Shown here: positions 17,069-25,518 of the stretch, piece after piece
Layout of the letters: each line of letters begins with the position of its first letter
Position numbering within the stretch: position 1 is the stretch's first letter
Made by a program: the position numbers and the translations under genes
The notes under the pieces: model-generated
The model's input: the letters and a program-made list of their open reading frames with translations, nothing else
Database searches by the model: none
What the model was told of the DNA's origin: nothing
Source: Niabella soli DSM 19437
GTDB lineage: Bacteria > Bacteroidota > Bacteroidia > Chitinophagales > Chitinophagaceae
Assembly (NCBI RefSeq): GCF_000243115.2
Contig: NZ_CP007035.1
Span: 3,844,001-3,908,000 of the forward strand
Length of the DNA: 64,000 nt
Reading direction: 5' to 3'

Positions 17069-17098
17069 AAAAGCGGGCCTTTTACAAAGCCCGCCTGG
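17069..17098 (-). terminator. Rho-independent terminator after the nuclease gene
   Basis: On the minus strand GCGGGC and GCCCGC (17073-17078 with 17089-17094) form a stem with a 10-base loop, followed by a run of six T (17067-17072 read in reverse). It lies about 30 bases after the nuclease stop. Confidence 0.75.
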
Positions 17099-17126
17099 TG
17101 TATAGAAAATTCGGCTGCGTTATGAA

Positions 17127-18500
17127 TTATTGCCCGGGATCTTTTTGCGTTTCAACAGCGTTCTGCACATCGGTGCTTAAGCTGGAAAGCAGGTTGTAGC
17201 CGGTGGCGGTTTCAATATCCCGCACGGTGGTAATGTACTGTTTCCAGTCGGCACTTACGGTACTGGTATTGGGCGTATTTACGGCCAGCACCCGCGTGGT
17301 GGCGCTTACCCTTGAAAGATCGCTGTTGCCGTTATCAAGAAATACGATCACTTTCCATACGTTGGTGGGCACGGTGATCCTCCCGTTATCGATGGTGCCG
17401 GCATTGCCATAGCTGCCCATGATGACATAGGCCTCTTTACCCGCCGTTACCTGCGTGCGGATGTATTGCTCCAGGTTGTTCCAGGTTTGCTGGTTGTTCT
17501 GCGGCGTTTGGGGGATCATATTGGTCATCAGGAAGGTGGAGGAGTTGGCTGCCACGCTGCTGGTACGGTCTGCACTGGGGCAGTTATGGCCGCGGTCGTA
17601 ACCGGAACCCATATAGGAGCTGGATTGTACTTTATACCACCCGCTGTAGAGGCCTGCCCAGGCGGCAAAATCATTCTGGCGGTCTGCCACGCCGGTAATA
17701 TTGGTGGCATCCAGGTGCCAGGAAACCCAATTGGGAGTGGCCCTTGAACTGGAATAAGACTCGATATAATAAAACTGGTTGATAAGGTAATTATTAGCCA
17801 TGCTGAGCACTGAATCTGCACCGGAAGGGTTACCGAAGAGCAGGTTAGAATTATCGCCCAAAGCGGGCGGTGCATCCGAACCTGGTACCACATAACGCCC
17901 GGCTGCGGGAACCGTGCTGTCGCCGGTAGGTAAGGTATCGGTCACATTTTTAAAACCGGGATTATTGGAGGCTCCGGTAAAAATGATATTATCGATATTG
18001 ATACGGGTAGTGCCGGTTTTAATGATACGCACCTGCACCGGATCGGTACTGGTAATAAGGAAACTATCCAGCTGGAAGGTTTTGCTGCTTACCGTCACGG
18101 GGCTGCCAACGTTCGTAAACGTCTGGCCGTCGGTACTGGTCTGGAAATTCCAGGTGGAAGGGCCATCCGTTCCGTAGGTGGCAGAACTTACATACACTTT
18201 TTTTAGCCCGGTAATTTTGAAGTTGGTCGTAATGCTTCCATTGCGTAAGCGTACGGACCAGGAGCTGTCCTTGGTGTCCGCTGCGGTATTACCGATAAGG
18301 GCGTCATTGAAGGACCAGCTGCCGGTCCGTAGGTCTACATCGGCAAGGGCATAAGCAGCCTTGCGGCCGGATTCAAAACTTTCCGTAACGGAGTAGCTGC
18401 TGTCTTTGGCCGGCGGCGGCACGTCAATAGGTGGTATTTTGGCGCAGCTGTAGGCGCCTACCAGTACGAGTAGTGTTAAGAAGTAATTTATGTGTTTCAT
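17127..18500 (-). CDS. DNA/RNA non-specific endonuclease (DRGH type), lipoprotein
   Basis: A 457-residue lipoprotein (signal with lipobox VGAYSC, then a proline-rich linker). Residues about 35-180 form a beta-sandwich-like domain (SSWSVRLRNGSI, TWNFQTSTDG, RINIDNIIFTG). Residues about 215-440 form a NUC-family beta-beta-alpha-metal nuclease: the active site DRGHNCPSADR at 302-312 (general base H305) and the metal-ligand region NNQQTWNNLE. It should degrade DNA and RNA outside the cytoplasm, for nutrient scavenging or competition. The gene 15 bases upstream encodes a NuiA-type nuclease inhibitor in the same operon. Confidence 0.9.
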   Translation of the reverse strand: MKHINYFLTLLVLVGAYSCAKIPPIDVPPPAKDSSYSVTESFESGRKAAYALADVDLRTGSWSFNDALIGNTAADTKDSSWSVRLRNGSITTNFKITGLKKVYVSSATYGTDGPSTWNFQTSTDGQTFTNVGSPVTVSSKTFQLDSFLITSTDPVQVRIIKTGTTRINIDNIIFTGASNNPGFKNVTDTLPTGDSTVPAAGRYVVPGSDAPPALGDNSNLLFGNPSGADSVLSMANNYLINQFYYIESYSSSRATPNWVSWHLDATNITGVADRQNDFAAWAGLYSGWYKVQSSSYMGSGYDRGHNCPSADRTSSVAANSSTFLMTNMIPQTPQNNQQTWNNLEQYIRTQVTAGKEAYVIMGSYGNAGTIDNGRITVPTNVWKVIVFLDNGNSDLSRVSATTRVLAVNTPNTSTVSADWKQYITTVRDIETATGYNLLSSLSTDVQNAVETQKDPGQ

Positions 18501-18515
18501 AATTAAAGGGGGATT

Positions 18516-18917
18516 TTACGATTCTATTGAGGTTGTTTTTACACCGGCAACGGTCTGGTCCGGTAAAAAGCCGAGAATATAAATGGGTACCTGCACGCCG
18601 GCTTCTACCCGGTACACCTGCAGGCCGGAAAGCTGGCTGTTTAAAAACGCATAAAGGTTTTTTATTTTTTGCAGATTGGCCACAATGGGGGCGTCGCCTG
18701 GGTCTGCGCTGCGCTCGAGCTGGGCCATGAACTGTTCCGGGGCAATGGTTTTTACTGTTGCGTTTGCTGTGCCGGAATGTGTTGCTACAGCGGCAGGGAT
18801 GGCGGCGGCTTCCAGAACGCCCAGGTTTTGGGGTTCAAACGGGTATTCTGATTCACTCATGAAAAGGACGCCCTGGGCCTGTGTCTGCAATTGGGTTAAA
18901 AAGTTGGATGTATTCAT
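18516..18917 (-). CDS. NuiA-family nuclease inhibitor
   Basis: About 133 residues from the Met at 18917 (MNTSNFLTQLQ). A Met fifteen codons earlier is less likely, since the shorter form matches the family length. Similar features to NuiA of Anabaena: QGVLFMSESEYPFEP near the start, IVANLQKIKNLYAFL, LQVYRVEAGVQVPIYILG and a VAGVKTTSIES tail. NuiA inhibits the DRGH nuclease NucA by inserting its C-terminal residue near the catalytic metal; the same end is hydroxyl-bearing and acidic here (IES versus VVET, from memory). No signal peptide is present, so it should stay in the cytosol and protect the cell from the nuclease encoded next to it. Confidence 0.85.
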   Translation of the reverse strand: MNTSNFLTQLQTQAQGVLFMSESEYPFEPQNLGVLEAAAIPAAVATHSGTANATVKTIAPEQFMAQLERSADPGDAPIVANLQKIKNLYAFLNSQLSGLQVYRVEAGVQVPIYILGFLPDQTVAGVKTTSIES

Positions 18918-18962
18918 GCCGCGAATGTAATTAAATAGCCGCTTTTTATTATATGTTAACAA

Positions 18963-19233
18963 AAAGATAATGGGATTGATTAAGGACAGGGCTGCTGCCT
19001 AGCGTGTGGCTTTTGCCGGCCATGGAATGCGGGAAACCTGGTAGAGGGAACCTATTTCCAGAAAAAAGATGAAATAAAGAACAACGACAATAACAAAAAA
19101 CTATAGGCTGATTCTCACCAATGGAATTATTTTATTAGGGTCGTCTTTTTGTTTTGTCTTCGACTTTGTTTTTCATTGATACTTTATCATAACAATTTGA
19201 ATGTCAATTCTTTTTATAGCCGATGAAAAATAA
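18963..19233. other. Intergenic region without recognised features
   Basis: About 270 bp between two minus-strand genes. I see no gene, hairpin or repeat of note; it presumably carries the promoter of the nuiA-nuclease operon. Confidence 0.5.
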
Positions 19234-20400
19234 TTACTTCAATGGGAACTCCATCCGGGTAAAAGTATTTTTTTGTGCGATTCCTGGCACACCCAATTGT
19301 CCGTAAGTGTTGTCACCGGAAATATAAACAGCAGTATCATTTTTTACGTAAAGGCAGTTTGTGGCCGCATCAAAAACTCTGGTGACATTAGAATCGAGCT
19401 TGACGTATTTTAGCACATAAACGTTTGTTCCCAAAGTATCCCAAAGAGGTAAATTCATATTATTGCCGGCTCCCCACAAAGTACCGTCATTTTTTATTAC
19501 CATTAATTGGCCTCCCTGGCTCGAAATTGTTTTTACATCAGTTTGAATACGCATAAAAGAATCAACCGTTGACCAGGTTGTTGTTTCAAGACCAAAGGCA
19601 TTGCTGCTTCCCGCACCCCAAAGACTGTTGTCGGGCTTTATGGCAAAAGTTGTAGCACCCCCTCCAAAAATTTCTTTAAAAATTCCTGGTATTTGAGTAA
19701 AAGTCTGGTAGGAAGACGGACTGTTAGGAGAGAGGCGAAACGCCAGTTGCCCAGACCAATTTGACCCCATTCCCCAAAGTGTATTGTCTGATTTTAAAAT
19801 TAAAACATGGCTATTTCCGCCGCTAAAAGAAACAACGTCATCCGCGATTTTTACCGGGCTTAAAGCGGGTTTATAATTAGGAGAGAAAAATAGATCGCTA
19901 AATCCCATCCCGGCTGCCCATAACGTTTTATCATCTTTTAAAAATAAAGTGTAGTTGATATTACAATGTACTTTTAATACATGATCTGCTATTTTTACTG
20001 GTGTCGCGGCATCAGTAGTATTGCCGATGCCCAATTGTCCTTTTTCGTTATTCCCGGCAGTCCATAATGTGTGATCGGTTTTCAAAATAGCCACATTATG
20101 ACCATTACAGGATATAGTGTCAACCCCAGACATGATTTTTTCAGGTTTCGGTTTACTTGTTGTGGTTCCGTCTGCTAAAATGCCCCGGCCGTTAGCGCCC
20201 CAGCCCCAAAGTGTATTATCGCTTCTGACAATAAACAGATTCCCATAGGCTCCGGCTATTTGACGAATTGTATAAGATTTTACTTCGGGCTTAGGTTCCG
20301 GAGGCGGAGCTGGACTATGGCCTTTCTTACTGCAGCCCATTTGAACAATAAGAACTGTAAGAAGCAGGCCTGCTAAAATATTATAGCGTGAAAGTTTCAT
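19234..20400 (-). CDS. RCC1-repeat lipoprotein
   Basis: About 388 residues from the Met at 20400. The lipoprotein signal has the lipobox IVQMGC, followed by a proline-rich linker. The mature protein is a chain of about seven RCC1-type repeats (LWGWGANGRG, LWTAGNNEKGQLG, LWGMGSNWSGQLA, LWGAGSSNAFG, LWGAGNNMN, VYISGDNTYGQLG), predicted to fold as a beta-propeller. It probably sits at the cell envelope. Partner and role unknown. It stands alone on the minus strand. Confidence 0.85.
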   Translation of the reverse strand: MKLSRYNILAGLLLTVLIVQMGCSKKGHSPAPPPEPKPEVKSYTIRQIAGAYGNLFIVRSDNTLWGWGANGRGILADGTTTSKPKPEKIMSGVDTISCNGHNVAILKTDHTLWTAGNNEKGQLGIGNTTDAATPVKIADHVLKVHCNINYTLFLKDDKTLWAAGMGFSDLFFSPNYKPALSPVKIADDVVSFSGGNSHVLILKSDNTLWGMGSNWSGQLAFRLSPNSPSSYQTFTQIPGIFKEIFGGGATTFAIKPDNSLWGAGSSNAFGLETTTWSTVDSFMRIQTDVKTISSQGGQLMVIKNDGTLWGAGNNMNLPLWDTLGTNVYVLKYVKLDSNVTRVFDAATNCLYVKNDTAVYISGDNTYGQLGVPGIAQKNTFTRMEFPLK

Positions 20401-20532
20401 AAGCATTAGTTTCTACAAAGATAAATACATTTAAATTGTATTAGGTTCGTTAGTTGAGGTCTTTTGTCAATGCCCTGTCAATTTCGATGTGGAAGTTTTT
20501 GCAGCCCGCGATTGGCTCCGTTTATTGCTTGT

Positions 20533-21081
20533 TTAGGAAACCCGTTTCCCATTTAAAAAAGGCTGTTTGGTTAGCTGCTGCTCATAGTCGATTAACCTTA
20601 GGAATGGCCATACATCATAGTCGCCTGATTTTTGCCACTCGTACCAGGAGATGATGTGTTGCTCCCGTTTATCCCTGAAATGGTGACCAATGGTTATAAT
20701 AGACAAGATAAAGTCTTTGAGTGAAAACCGAAGGACAGGGTCATTGCTATCCAAATGCGGCCATTCATACTCCTTGCCGGAGTGCAAGAAGAGGATGCAC
20801 CGGGCGATAATTTTTAATGCATCTGCGGTGAGTGCATCTGATTTTACCAGCCTATGATTTCGGGTATCATCATACAATCCCCAACAAAGCTCCAGCATTG
20901 GCCCTATAATTGGATCGTCGTTACCGCTTTTTGCCTGTTTGGATCGATAATATTGCTCCGGAAGCCAGTCCTGCGAAACATCTTCCCTAACGGCCTCTTC
21001 AAAATCATCATTGGAAAGAAGCCCTGCCGATAAATGCCGGAGGTGCAGGGCCAGTTTCTTTCTGCGTTCATGATCTATCAT
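20533..21081 (-). CDS. Protein of unknown function
   Basis: A mostly helical protein of about 182 residues, starting MIDHERRKKLALHLRHLSAG. I place the start at 21081 because upstream codons would run into the end of the previous gene. It contains GPMLELCWGLYDDTRNHRL and GKEYEWPHLDSNDP. The N-terminal segment resembles a small helical adaptor but I recognise no family. Gene order suggests possible co-transcription with the zinc-ribbon protein at 21188 (106-bp gap). Confidence 0.6.
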   Translation of the reverse strand: MIDHERRKKLALHLRHLSAGLLSNDDFEEAVREDVSQDWLPEQYYRSKQAKSGNDDPIIGPMLELCWGLYDDTRNHRLVKSDALTADALKIIARCILFLHSGKEYEWPHLDSNDPVLRFSLKDFILSIITIGHHFRDKREQHIISWYEWQKSGDYDVWPFLRLIDYEQQLTKQPFLNGKRVS

Positions 21082-21187
21082 AAGTTTGAAATTGAATAGT
21101 GAAGGTAAGAAGGAAGATGATAAAAGATGTTCAAGCGGAAGTAGGATTGATTGGTAAGCAGAAGCTATGCGAGAAGAAGGATACTTT

Positions 21188-21790
21188 TTATTCCGGTACA
21201 ACTGAAATAAGTTGCTGCAGTTTTTCTTTATCGCTCTTATACATTTCAAATGCTCCAATGTTAGCTATAACAAAACTTCTTAAATAATTATTAGGTCCCA
21301 CCTCATGGTTGGTTGTTTTGCTTTTATTGTTGTGCGCCAATGATTGAATAGTTTTTATTGGCCCCCAGGGAATGCCCCACCAACCAAGCAGTAAAGTCAC
21401 TGCAATGGCTTTGCCATTGGCTTTATCTAGGCAGTCTGGGCAAGCAATTTTTAATTTTTTATTTTGAATAGTGACTACAAGCATACTGATGGTGCTGCTG
21501 GTCAGTGCACCATTGAGTGGTGTAGCATCGCTTCCGCAATCCGGGCAGTTTAGCCTTCTAGCCAGTGTACAATAGCTATCTATTTCCTCAGGGCTATGCT
21601 GTTTATTCTGAACTCTTATGGCTTCTATTGCTGCGGAGCCCAATTTGCGCTTTTCAATCTCCTGCTTGACTATTTCCTGTGCTTCCAGTGTTAATCCCGC
21701 TGCATCATGCAGGGCAATACGCATCAGCTCATTATTATCCAGGCGCTCATAATATTCCCGTACCTGCTCTATATCCAGCCCGTTACTCAT
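21188..21790 (-). CDS. Zinc-ribbon membrane protein of unknown function
   Basis: A 200-residue protein. The N terminus is helical (VREYYERLDNNELMRIALHD and an AQEIVKQEIEKRKL helix). Two CPxC knuckles follow, CPDCGSDAT near residue 82 and CPDCLDKANG near 117, which would bind one zinc. After the second comes a hydrophobic segment (AIAVTLLLGWWGIPWGPI) that may cross or touch the membrane. The N-terminal pattern is typical of Bacteroidota proteins of unknown role. No catalytic residues are apparent. Confidence 0.65.
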   Translation of the reverse strand: MSNGLDIEQVREYYERLDNNELMRIALHDAAGLTLEAQEIVKQEIEKRKLGSAAIEAIRVQNKQHSPEEIDSYCTLARRLNCPDCGSDATPLNGALTSSTISMLVVTIQNKKLKIACPDCLDKANGKAIAVTLLLGWWGIPWGPIKTIQSLAHNNKSKTTNHEVGPNNYLRSFVIANIGAFEMYKSDKEKLQQLISVVPE

Positions 21791-21868
21791 AAAAGCATTT
21801 TGTTTTTACTGATTGGTTCTAATATGCTTAGTTTTCTTGTTTACTAAATATAGCATTTATTTTTAAGA

Positions 21869-22720
21869 CTACTCTCTGTTCAGCGAGGCAACAACCTGTT
21901 CTGGTGGTCGTTGTTGCCGGTCATACAGCAGTGTGAGATTGGTTGCAAAAGATGGTTGAATAATGTTTATTTCCCAGTTGCCTGCTATGGAAGGGAACTG
22001 TTTTTGTAGATTTTCAAGAAACCGGTCCCAGCCCGGATAGGATTCGGTAATATAAATTTGTGTGCCGCGTCCGGCGACCAGGGAAAGCACAATTTCGTCT
22101 GTAGTTAACCGGTCTTCTTTATAAGCAATAATAGTTTCAATAGTTGCCCACTGATGATAGGTACTGATCTGTTTTTCTTGTAATACAAAGCCCTCGTCAG
22201 TAAAAGAAAATACACCTGCTTGCTCCTTGAAATTCAGATTTTTTGTGGCTTCTAACATTGCTATTCCTCTACCTGTTTCCGCAAATTCTTTTATTAGCTG
22301 GTTGCGCTCTTTTAAAAACCGGGTGAGATATTTTTTCATAAAAACGGCATCTGCGAATCTTCCAAGCACCCCGACCGGCGATTGAAAATGGAATACGTCT
22401 TTCATTAGTGTTCCATCGGCAGTGTCACTAAAAAAATGATCATGCTTTATAAACGTGAAAGCGCCTTTGAGCTGTTCATCCCGGAAATGGAAAGGGCGAT
22501 CGTATGCCGTTATTTTTGAAGTGAGTTTTTGCCACACTCCAAAATGAATTGCCCGCCAGGTAACAGTTTCATTGAATTCGATCAACCCGCTCGTTCTGCC
22601 AGCAACAGCTTGCTCTTTTGTCCGGGAAGTTGACAAAGTATGCAGGTCGATGCTACGGGACAGATCGAAACAAATCTCCTTACTGGCTTTTATGTATGTT
22701 CCCAATTCAATGACAGGCAT
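21869..22720 (-). CDS. SRPBCC-family protein with C-terminal extension
   Basis: A 283-residue protein. Residues 1-155 follow SRPBCC (START-like) ligand-binding proteins often annotated as cell-division inhibitor-like: ICFDLSRSIDLHTLSTSRTK, GLIEFNETVTWRAIHFGVWQ, FRDEQLKGAF, FKHDHFF-like IKHDHFFSD, and SPVGVLGRFADAVFMKKYL. The last 110 residues (from about LNFKEQAGVFSF) form a second domain of unknown type, not usual for the family. It may bind a hydrophobic small molecule. Possibly co-transcribed with the YdeI-like gene upstream at 22819, though a palindrome separates them. Confidence 0.75.
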   Translation of the reverse strand: MPVIELGTYIKASKEICFDLSRSIDLHTLSTSRTKEQAVAGRTSGLIEFNETVTWRAIHFGVWQKLTSKITAYDRPFHFRDEQLKGAFTFIKHDHFFSDTADGTLMKDVFHFQSPVGVLGRFADAVFMKKYLTRFLKERNQLIKEFAETGRGIAMLEATKNLNFKEQAGVFSFTDEGFVLQEKQISTYHQWATIETIIAYKEDRLTTDEIVLSLVAGRGTQIYITESYPGWDRFLENLQKQFPSIAGNWEINIIQPSFATNLTLLYDRQQRPPEQVVASLNRE

Positions 22721-22759
22721 TTGCTAAGATACTCTTTTTGTATAAGGAGCGCGCTGACT

Positions 22760-22789
22760 GATCATTTTCGTGATAGCACGAAAATGATC
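22760..22789. repeat. Intergenic palindrome of the dinD2 type
   Basis: Perfect 13-bp arms GATCATTTTCGTG (22760-22772) and CACGAAAATGATC (22777-22789) around ATAG. The arms are identical to those inside dinD2 (11895-11924), more than 10 kb away. It lies in the 98-bp gap between the YdeI-like and SRPBCC genes. Confidence 0.9.
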
Positions 22790-22818
22790 CTGCTGGAAAG
22801 TGTATCTCAATCCAAAGC

Positions 22819-23301
22819 TCAGGGCCGATCCCTGCCCACAAACCGTCCCCTGCCTGATAAAAAATCGATGGCGCGGATGATATTTTTGTCAACACTGGCT
22901 TCGGTTTTTAAAGCGGCAATATATCGCACAATTTCAAACTGTTTTGACGGAGCCAGGTTATTGAATATCTTTTTGGCCTCCAGGTTGTCGTTAAGGGCTT
23001 TCACCAGTTTTGGGTGGGGGGCAATGGTTCGTTCTTCCGGGTCGAAAGCAATCGTGATTTCGATGGTTTCGCCGATTCGTTTCGGAGAGTTTTTTAGCAT
23101 GATGGTGTTAATGTACAAGCGCCACTCCCCGCTGTATTTTACCAGGGTCTGCCGGAAAGCGCTTCCGTTCACGGTGCCGTGAACGGGAATATGTCCTTTT
23201 TCTCTCGCTGCTTGTTTGAAAATGCTTTTTAAAACGGGCTCGGGCAAAAAAACAAAAGGATTGATGCCAATGATCATTATTACTGCTTTAAATCGCTTCA
23301 T
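22819..23301 (-). CDS. DUF1905 / YdeI-OmdA-type protein
   Basis: A 160-residue protein. The first 90 residues form a DUF1905 beta-barrel-like domain (NPFVFLPEPVLKSIFKQA, IPVHGTVNGSAFRQTL, GEWRLYINTIMLK, GETIEITIAFDPEERT). The second part matches the YdeI/OmpD-associated tail (LVKALNDNLEAKKIFNNLAPSKQFEIVRYI), which ends in a helical segment. The family is loosely tied to bacteriocin and peptide resistance in enterobacteria; the biochemical role is unknown. It is on the minus strand, upstream of the SRPBCC gene. Confidence 0.8.
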   Translation of the reverse strand: MKRFKAVIMIIGINPFVFLPEPVLKSIFKQAAREKGHIPVHGTVNGSAFRQTLVKYSGEWRLYINTIMLKNSPKRIGETIEITIAFDPEERTIAPHPKLVKALNDNLEAKKIFNNLAPSKQFEIVRYIAALKTEASVDKNIIRAIDFLSGRGRFVGRDRP

Positions 23302-23355
23302 CGTTCTTCGAATAATTTGTAAAACAAAGTCAGGAAAGCTTTTTTACCTGTGGCT

Positions 23356-25233
23356 TTATCCCTTAGGTAGTCCCAGTCTGAAAGTGGTGCCCTGCCCGGG
23401 ACTGCTTTCTACTAATAAGGTCCCGTTCATTAGTTTAGTCATCTCCTGGCAAATGATCAAAGCCAGGCCCGCGCCCTTTGAAAGACCATTGCTGGTAAAG
23501 TCATTGTTCTTAAGAGAGAAAAGTGAGGCTATCTTCTCCTGTTCCATACCCTGCCCCTGGTCGGTTATGGCAATAGACACTACTTGCTCCTGGGGCGTTA
23601 TCGTTGCGCTGATCACACTGTCCTGCGGCGCATATTGGGTGGCATTGCTTAACAGGTTTCGGAGAATGAACGTCAGCATCACTTTATCTGCCGCAACTGT
23701 GCAGGAATAGGGATCTGCTATTTCCAGCCGCAGGCCTTTTTCCTTTTGCCTGGATGCAAAAAAAGCATCGGCCTCCAGCAGCACCTCCTGCACCTGCAAC
23801 AACCGGGGGGTGTATTTAAAATCTTCTCTTTTTGATTTGATCCAGTTCAGCAGCCCGTCCATAAACTGAATACCGCGCGCCGACACTTCGTTCAGCTGAT
23901 GCAGCACTGCCCGAAGCTCTTCCTGCGATAAGGAATCATCAGCTTCCATAACCGTGGAAAGGGAAATGATGGATGCAAAGGGTGACCGGATATCGTGCGC
24001 CATTACACCCAGCAACATGTTATTAAACTGATCCCAGGACTGTAGCTGCTGATTGTGTTGCTGTAAGGTATTACTAAGCTGCTGTTGAATGGCCGCTGAT
24101 TGGCGGGATTTTTTGTAAAGCCTGAAAATGACAATAAGCGCTGACAATAAAACGATCAATAATATTGAAGAGATAACAATGATCCGTGTTTCGGCTACCG
24201 ACCGGTTTTGGGCCAATTGCAGGTTTTTTTCACGTAATACGTAATTGGTATAAGTATAGCCTGATTTTTTCAGGTATTCCTGTTGTTTTTCTTTTTCATC
24301 TGAAATGAGGGAAGCATATTTATAAGCGGTTTTATAATCGTCAGAATCCGCGTAAAATTGTTTAAGGTTTTCCAAAGCAAAAATAATGACCGAGTGATTT
24401 TTATTCAGTTGCGCCCGGAAAAGGGCCTGGTTATTATAAAATAAAGCTTTGTCTTTTTTTCCCTTTTGGGCAAAAGCGCTCGCCAGTGTGGTGTAAACCT
24501 GGGGAAGCAGATAATTTGACTCATCCGACTCCAATACTCTTGCGAAGTCTTCCAGCTGCGCTATGTTTTTATCAGATTTTGTTGTGTTTAAGTCGGCTGT
24601 CAACCGGAGAAAAGTAAAATACCGCAATAAAAGGGTGTCCTGGTATTTTTGTATGATCTGGTGGGCCATTCCTCTTAACGAATCAGCACTGGAATGACTA
24701 AGCGTAGTATCCATTATTGACAGGTTGAGTAAGATCACCGACCGGATCGAATCTTTTTTTAACGACCGTGTTACGTCGCTGGCCTGCCGGAGCAGTCGTA
24801 TTGCCGTGCTCATATCATTGTCAGATTGGGAGAGTACGGCAAGATTATTATAAAGCTGTCCTATGTTTGCCGTATCTGAAAGCTGCTGGTATAACTGCAG
24901 GGATTGATTATAATACCGGGTGGCCAGGTATTGGTTAGTTGAGGAAAAATAGATGCCTAACACATTAAGCGAACCCGCAATACCGGAAGTATAATGTATC
25001 CGCTTAGCGATATCATTGGCTTTTCTTCCATAATAATAACAGGAGTCCCAGGTTTTTTGATAATAGAGCAACCCCAGTTTATTCAACGCATCTACATAGT
25101 CAGTACTGTCTTTTATAAGCGGCAGATCTCGTTGCAGATTGCGGATGGCAGCTAATTGCGCCCCTGCACTGAGGCTGATGATAAAAAAAGCCACGCATAG
25201 AAATAGTTTATATGGGTACGATCTGTTGTTCAT
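23356..25233 (-). CDS. TPR-containing sensor histidine kinase
   Basis: About 625 residues from the Met at 25233, which begins a good signal peptide (MNNRSYPYKLFLCVAFF, cleaved after AGAQ); longer open frame upstream is not credible. The periplasmic part (about 25-340) consists of TPR-like helical repeats. A single membrane helix (IIVISSILLIVLLSALIVIF) follows, then a coiled coil, the dimerisation domain with HDIRSPFASI (H near 413) and an ATPase domain with NLLSNATQYAP, DQGQGM and GAGLALIICQEMT. There is no receiver domain, and no response regulator is encoded nearby, so the partner lies elsewhere. Confidence 0.88.
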   Translation of the reverse strand: MNNRSYPYKLFLCVAFFIISLSAGAQLAAIRNLQRDLPLIKDSTDYVDALNKLGLLYYQKTWDSCYYYGRKANDIAKRIHYTSGIAGSLNVLGIYFSSTNQYLATRYYNQSLQLYQQLSDTANIGQLYNNLAVLSQSDNDMSTAIRLLRQASDVTRSLKKDSIRSVILLNLSIMDTTLSHSSADSLRGMAHQIIQKYQDTLLLRYFTFLRLTADLNTTKSDKNIAQLEDFARVLESDESNYLLPQVYTTLASAFAQKGKKDKALFYNNQALFRAQLNKNHSVIIFALENLKQFYADSDDYKTAYKYASLISDEKEKQQEYLKKSGYTYTNYVLREKNLQLAQNRSVAETRIIVISSILLIVLLSALIVIFRLYKKSRQSAAIQQQLSNTLQQHNQQLQSWDQFNNMLLGVMAHDIRSPFASIISLSTVMEADDSLSQEELRAVLHQLNEVSARGIQFMDGLLNWIKSKREDFKYTPRLLQVQEVLLEADAFFASRQKEKGLRLEIADPYSCTVAADKVMLTFILRNLLSNATQYAPQDSVISATITPQEQVVSIAITDQGQGMEQEKIASLFSLKNNDFTSNGLSKGAGLALIICQEMTKLMNGTLLVESSPGQGTTFRLGLPKG

Positions 25234-25518
25234 GTTTTTGAATAGTTCCCAGTCGCCCCGGATAGTCAGGCCGGCTGCAATTGTTATCAAAATTACAAAG
25301 CCGGGGGCGAATTCAATGCCTAAGTTAACAGAATTGGGGATTGCTAGCCGCCTGGCAAGAGGATATTTATTGACATTACTCTTTAAATGGTGCAAAACTA
25401 TTAGGGCTAATACCTTTCCTTCATGGCCAGGTGTCTTTACGGTTTGTTATTTAGGATGTTGGAAGTACTGCCTTTTCAAAATTATTTTGTACTTTTTATT
25501 CGCTAAAATAAATAACCT

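Noticed and set aside
22640-23182. Plus-strand frame of 180 codons that contains TDHFRDSTKMI
   Set aside because: The peptide comes from the intergenic palindrome read in one frame; the rest is antisense to two well-supported genes.
25234-25395. 54-codon N-terminal extension of the histidine kinase
   Set aside because: A proper signal peptide begins at the Met at 25233, and the extension has no domain.
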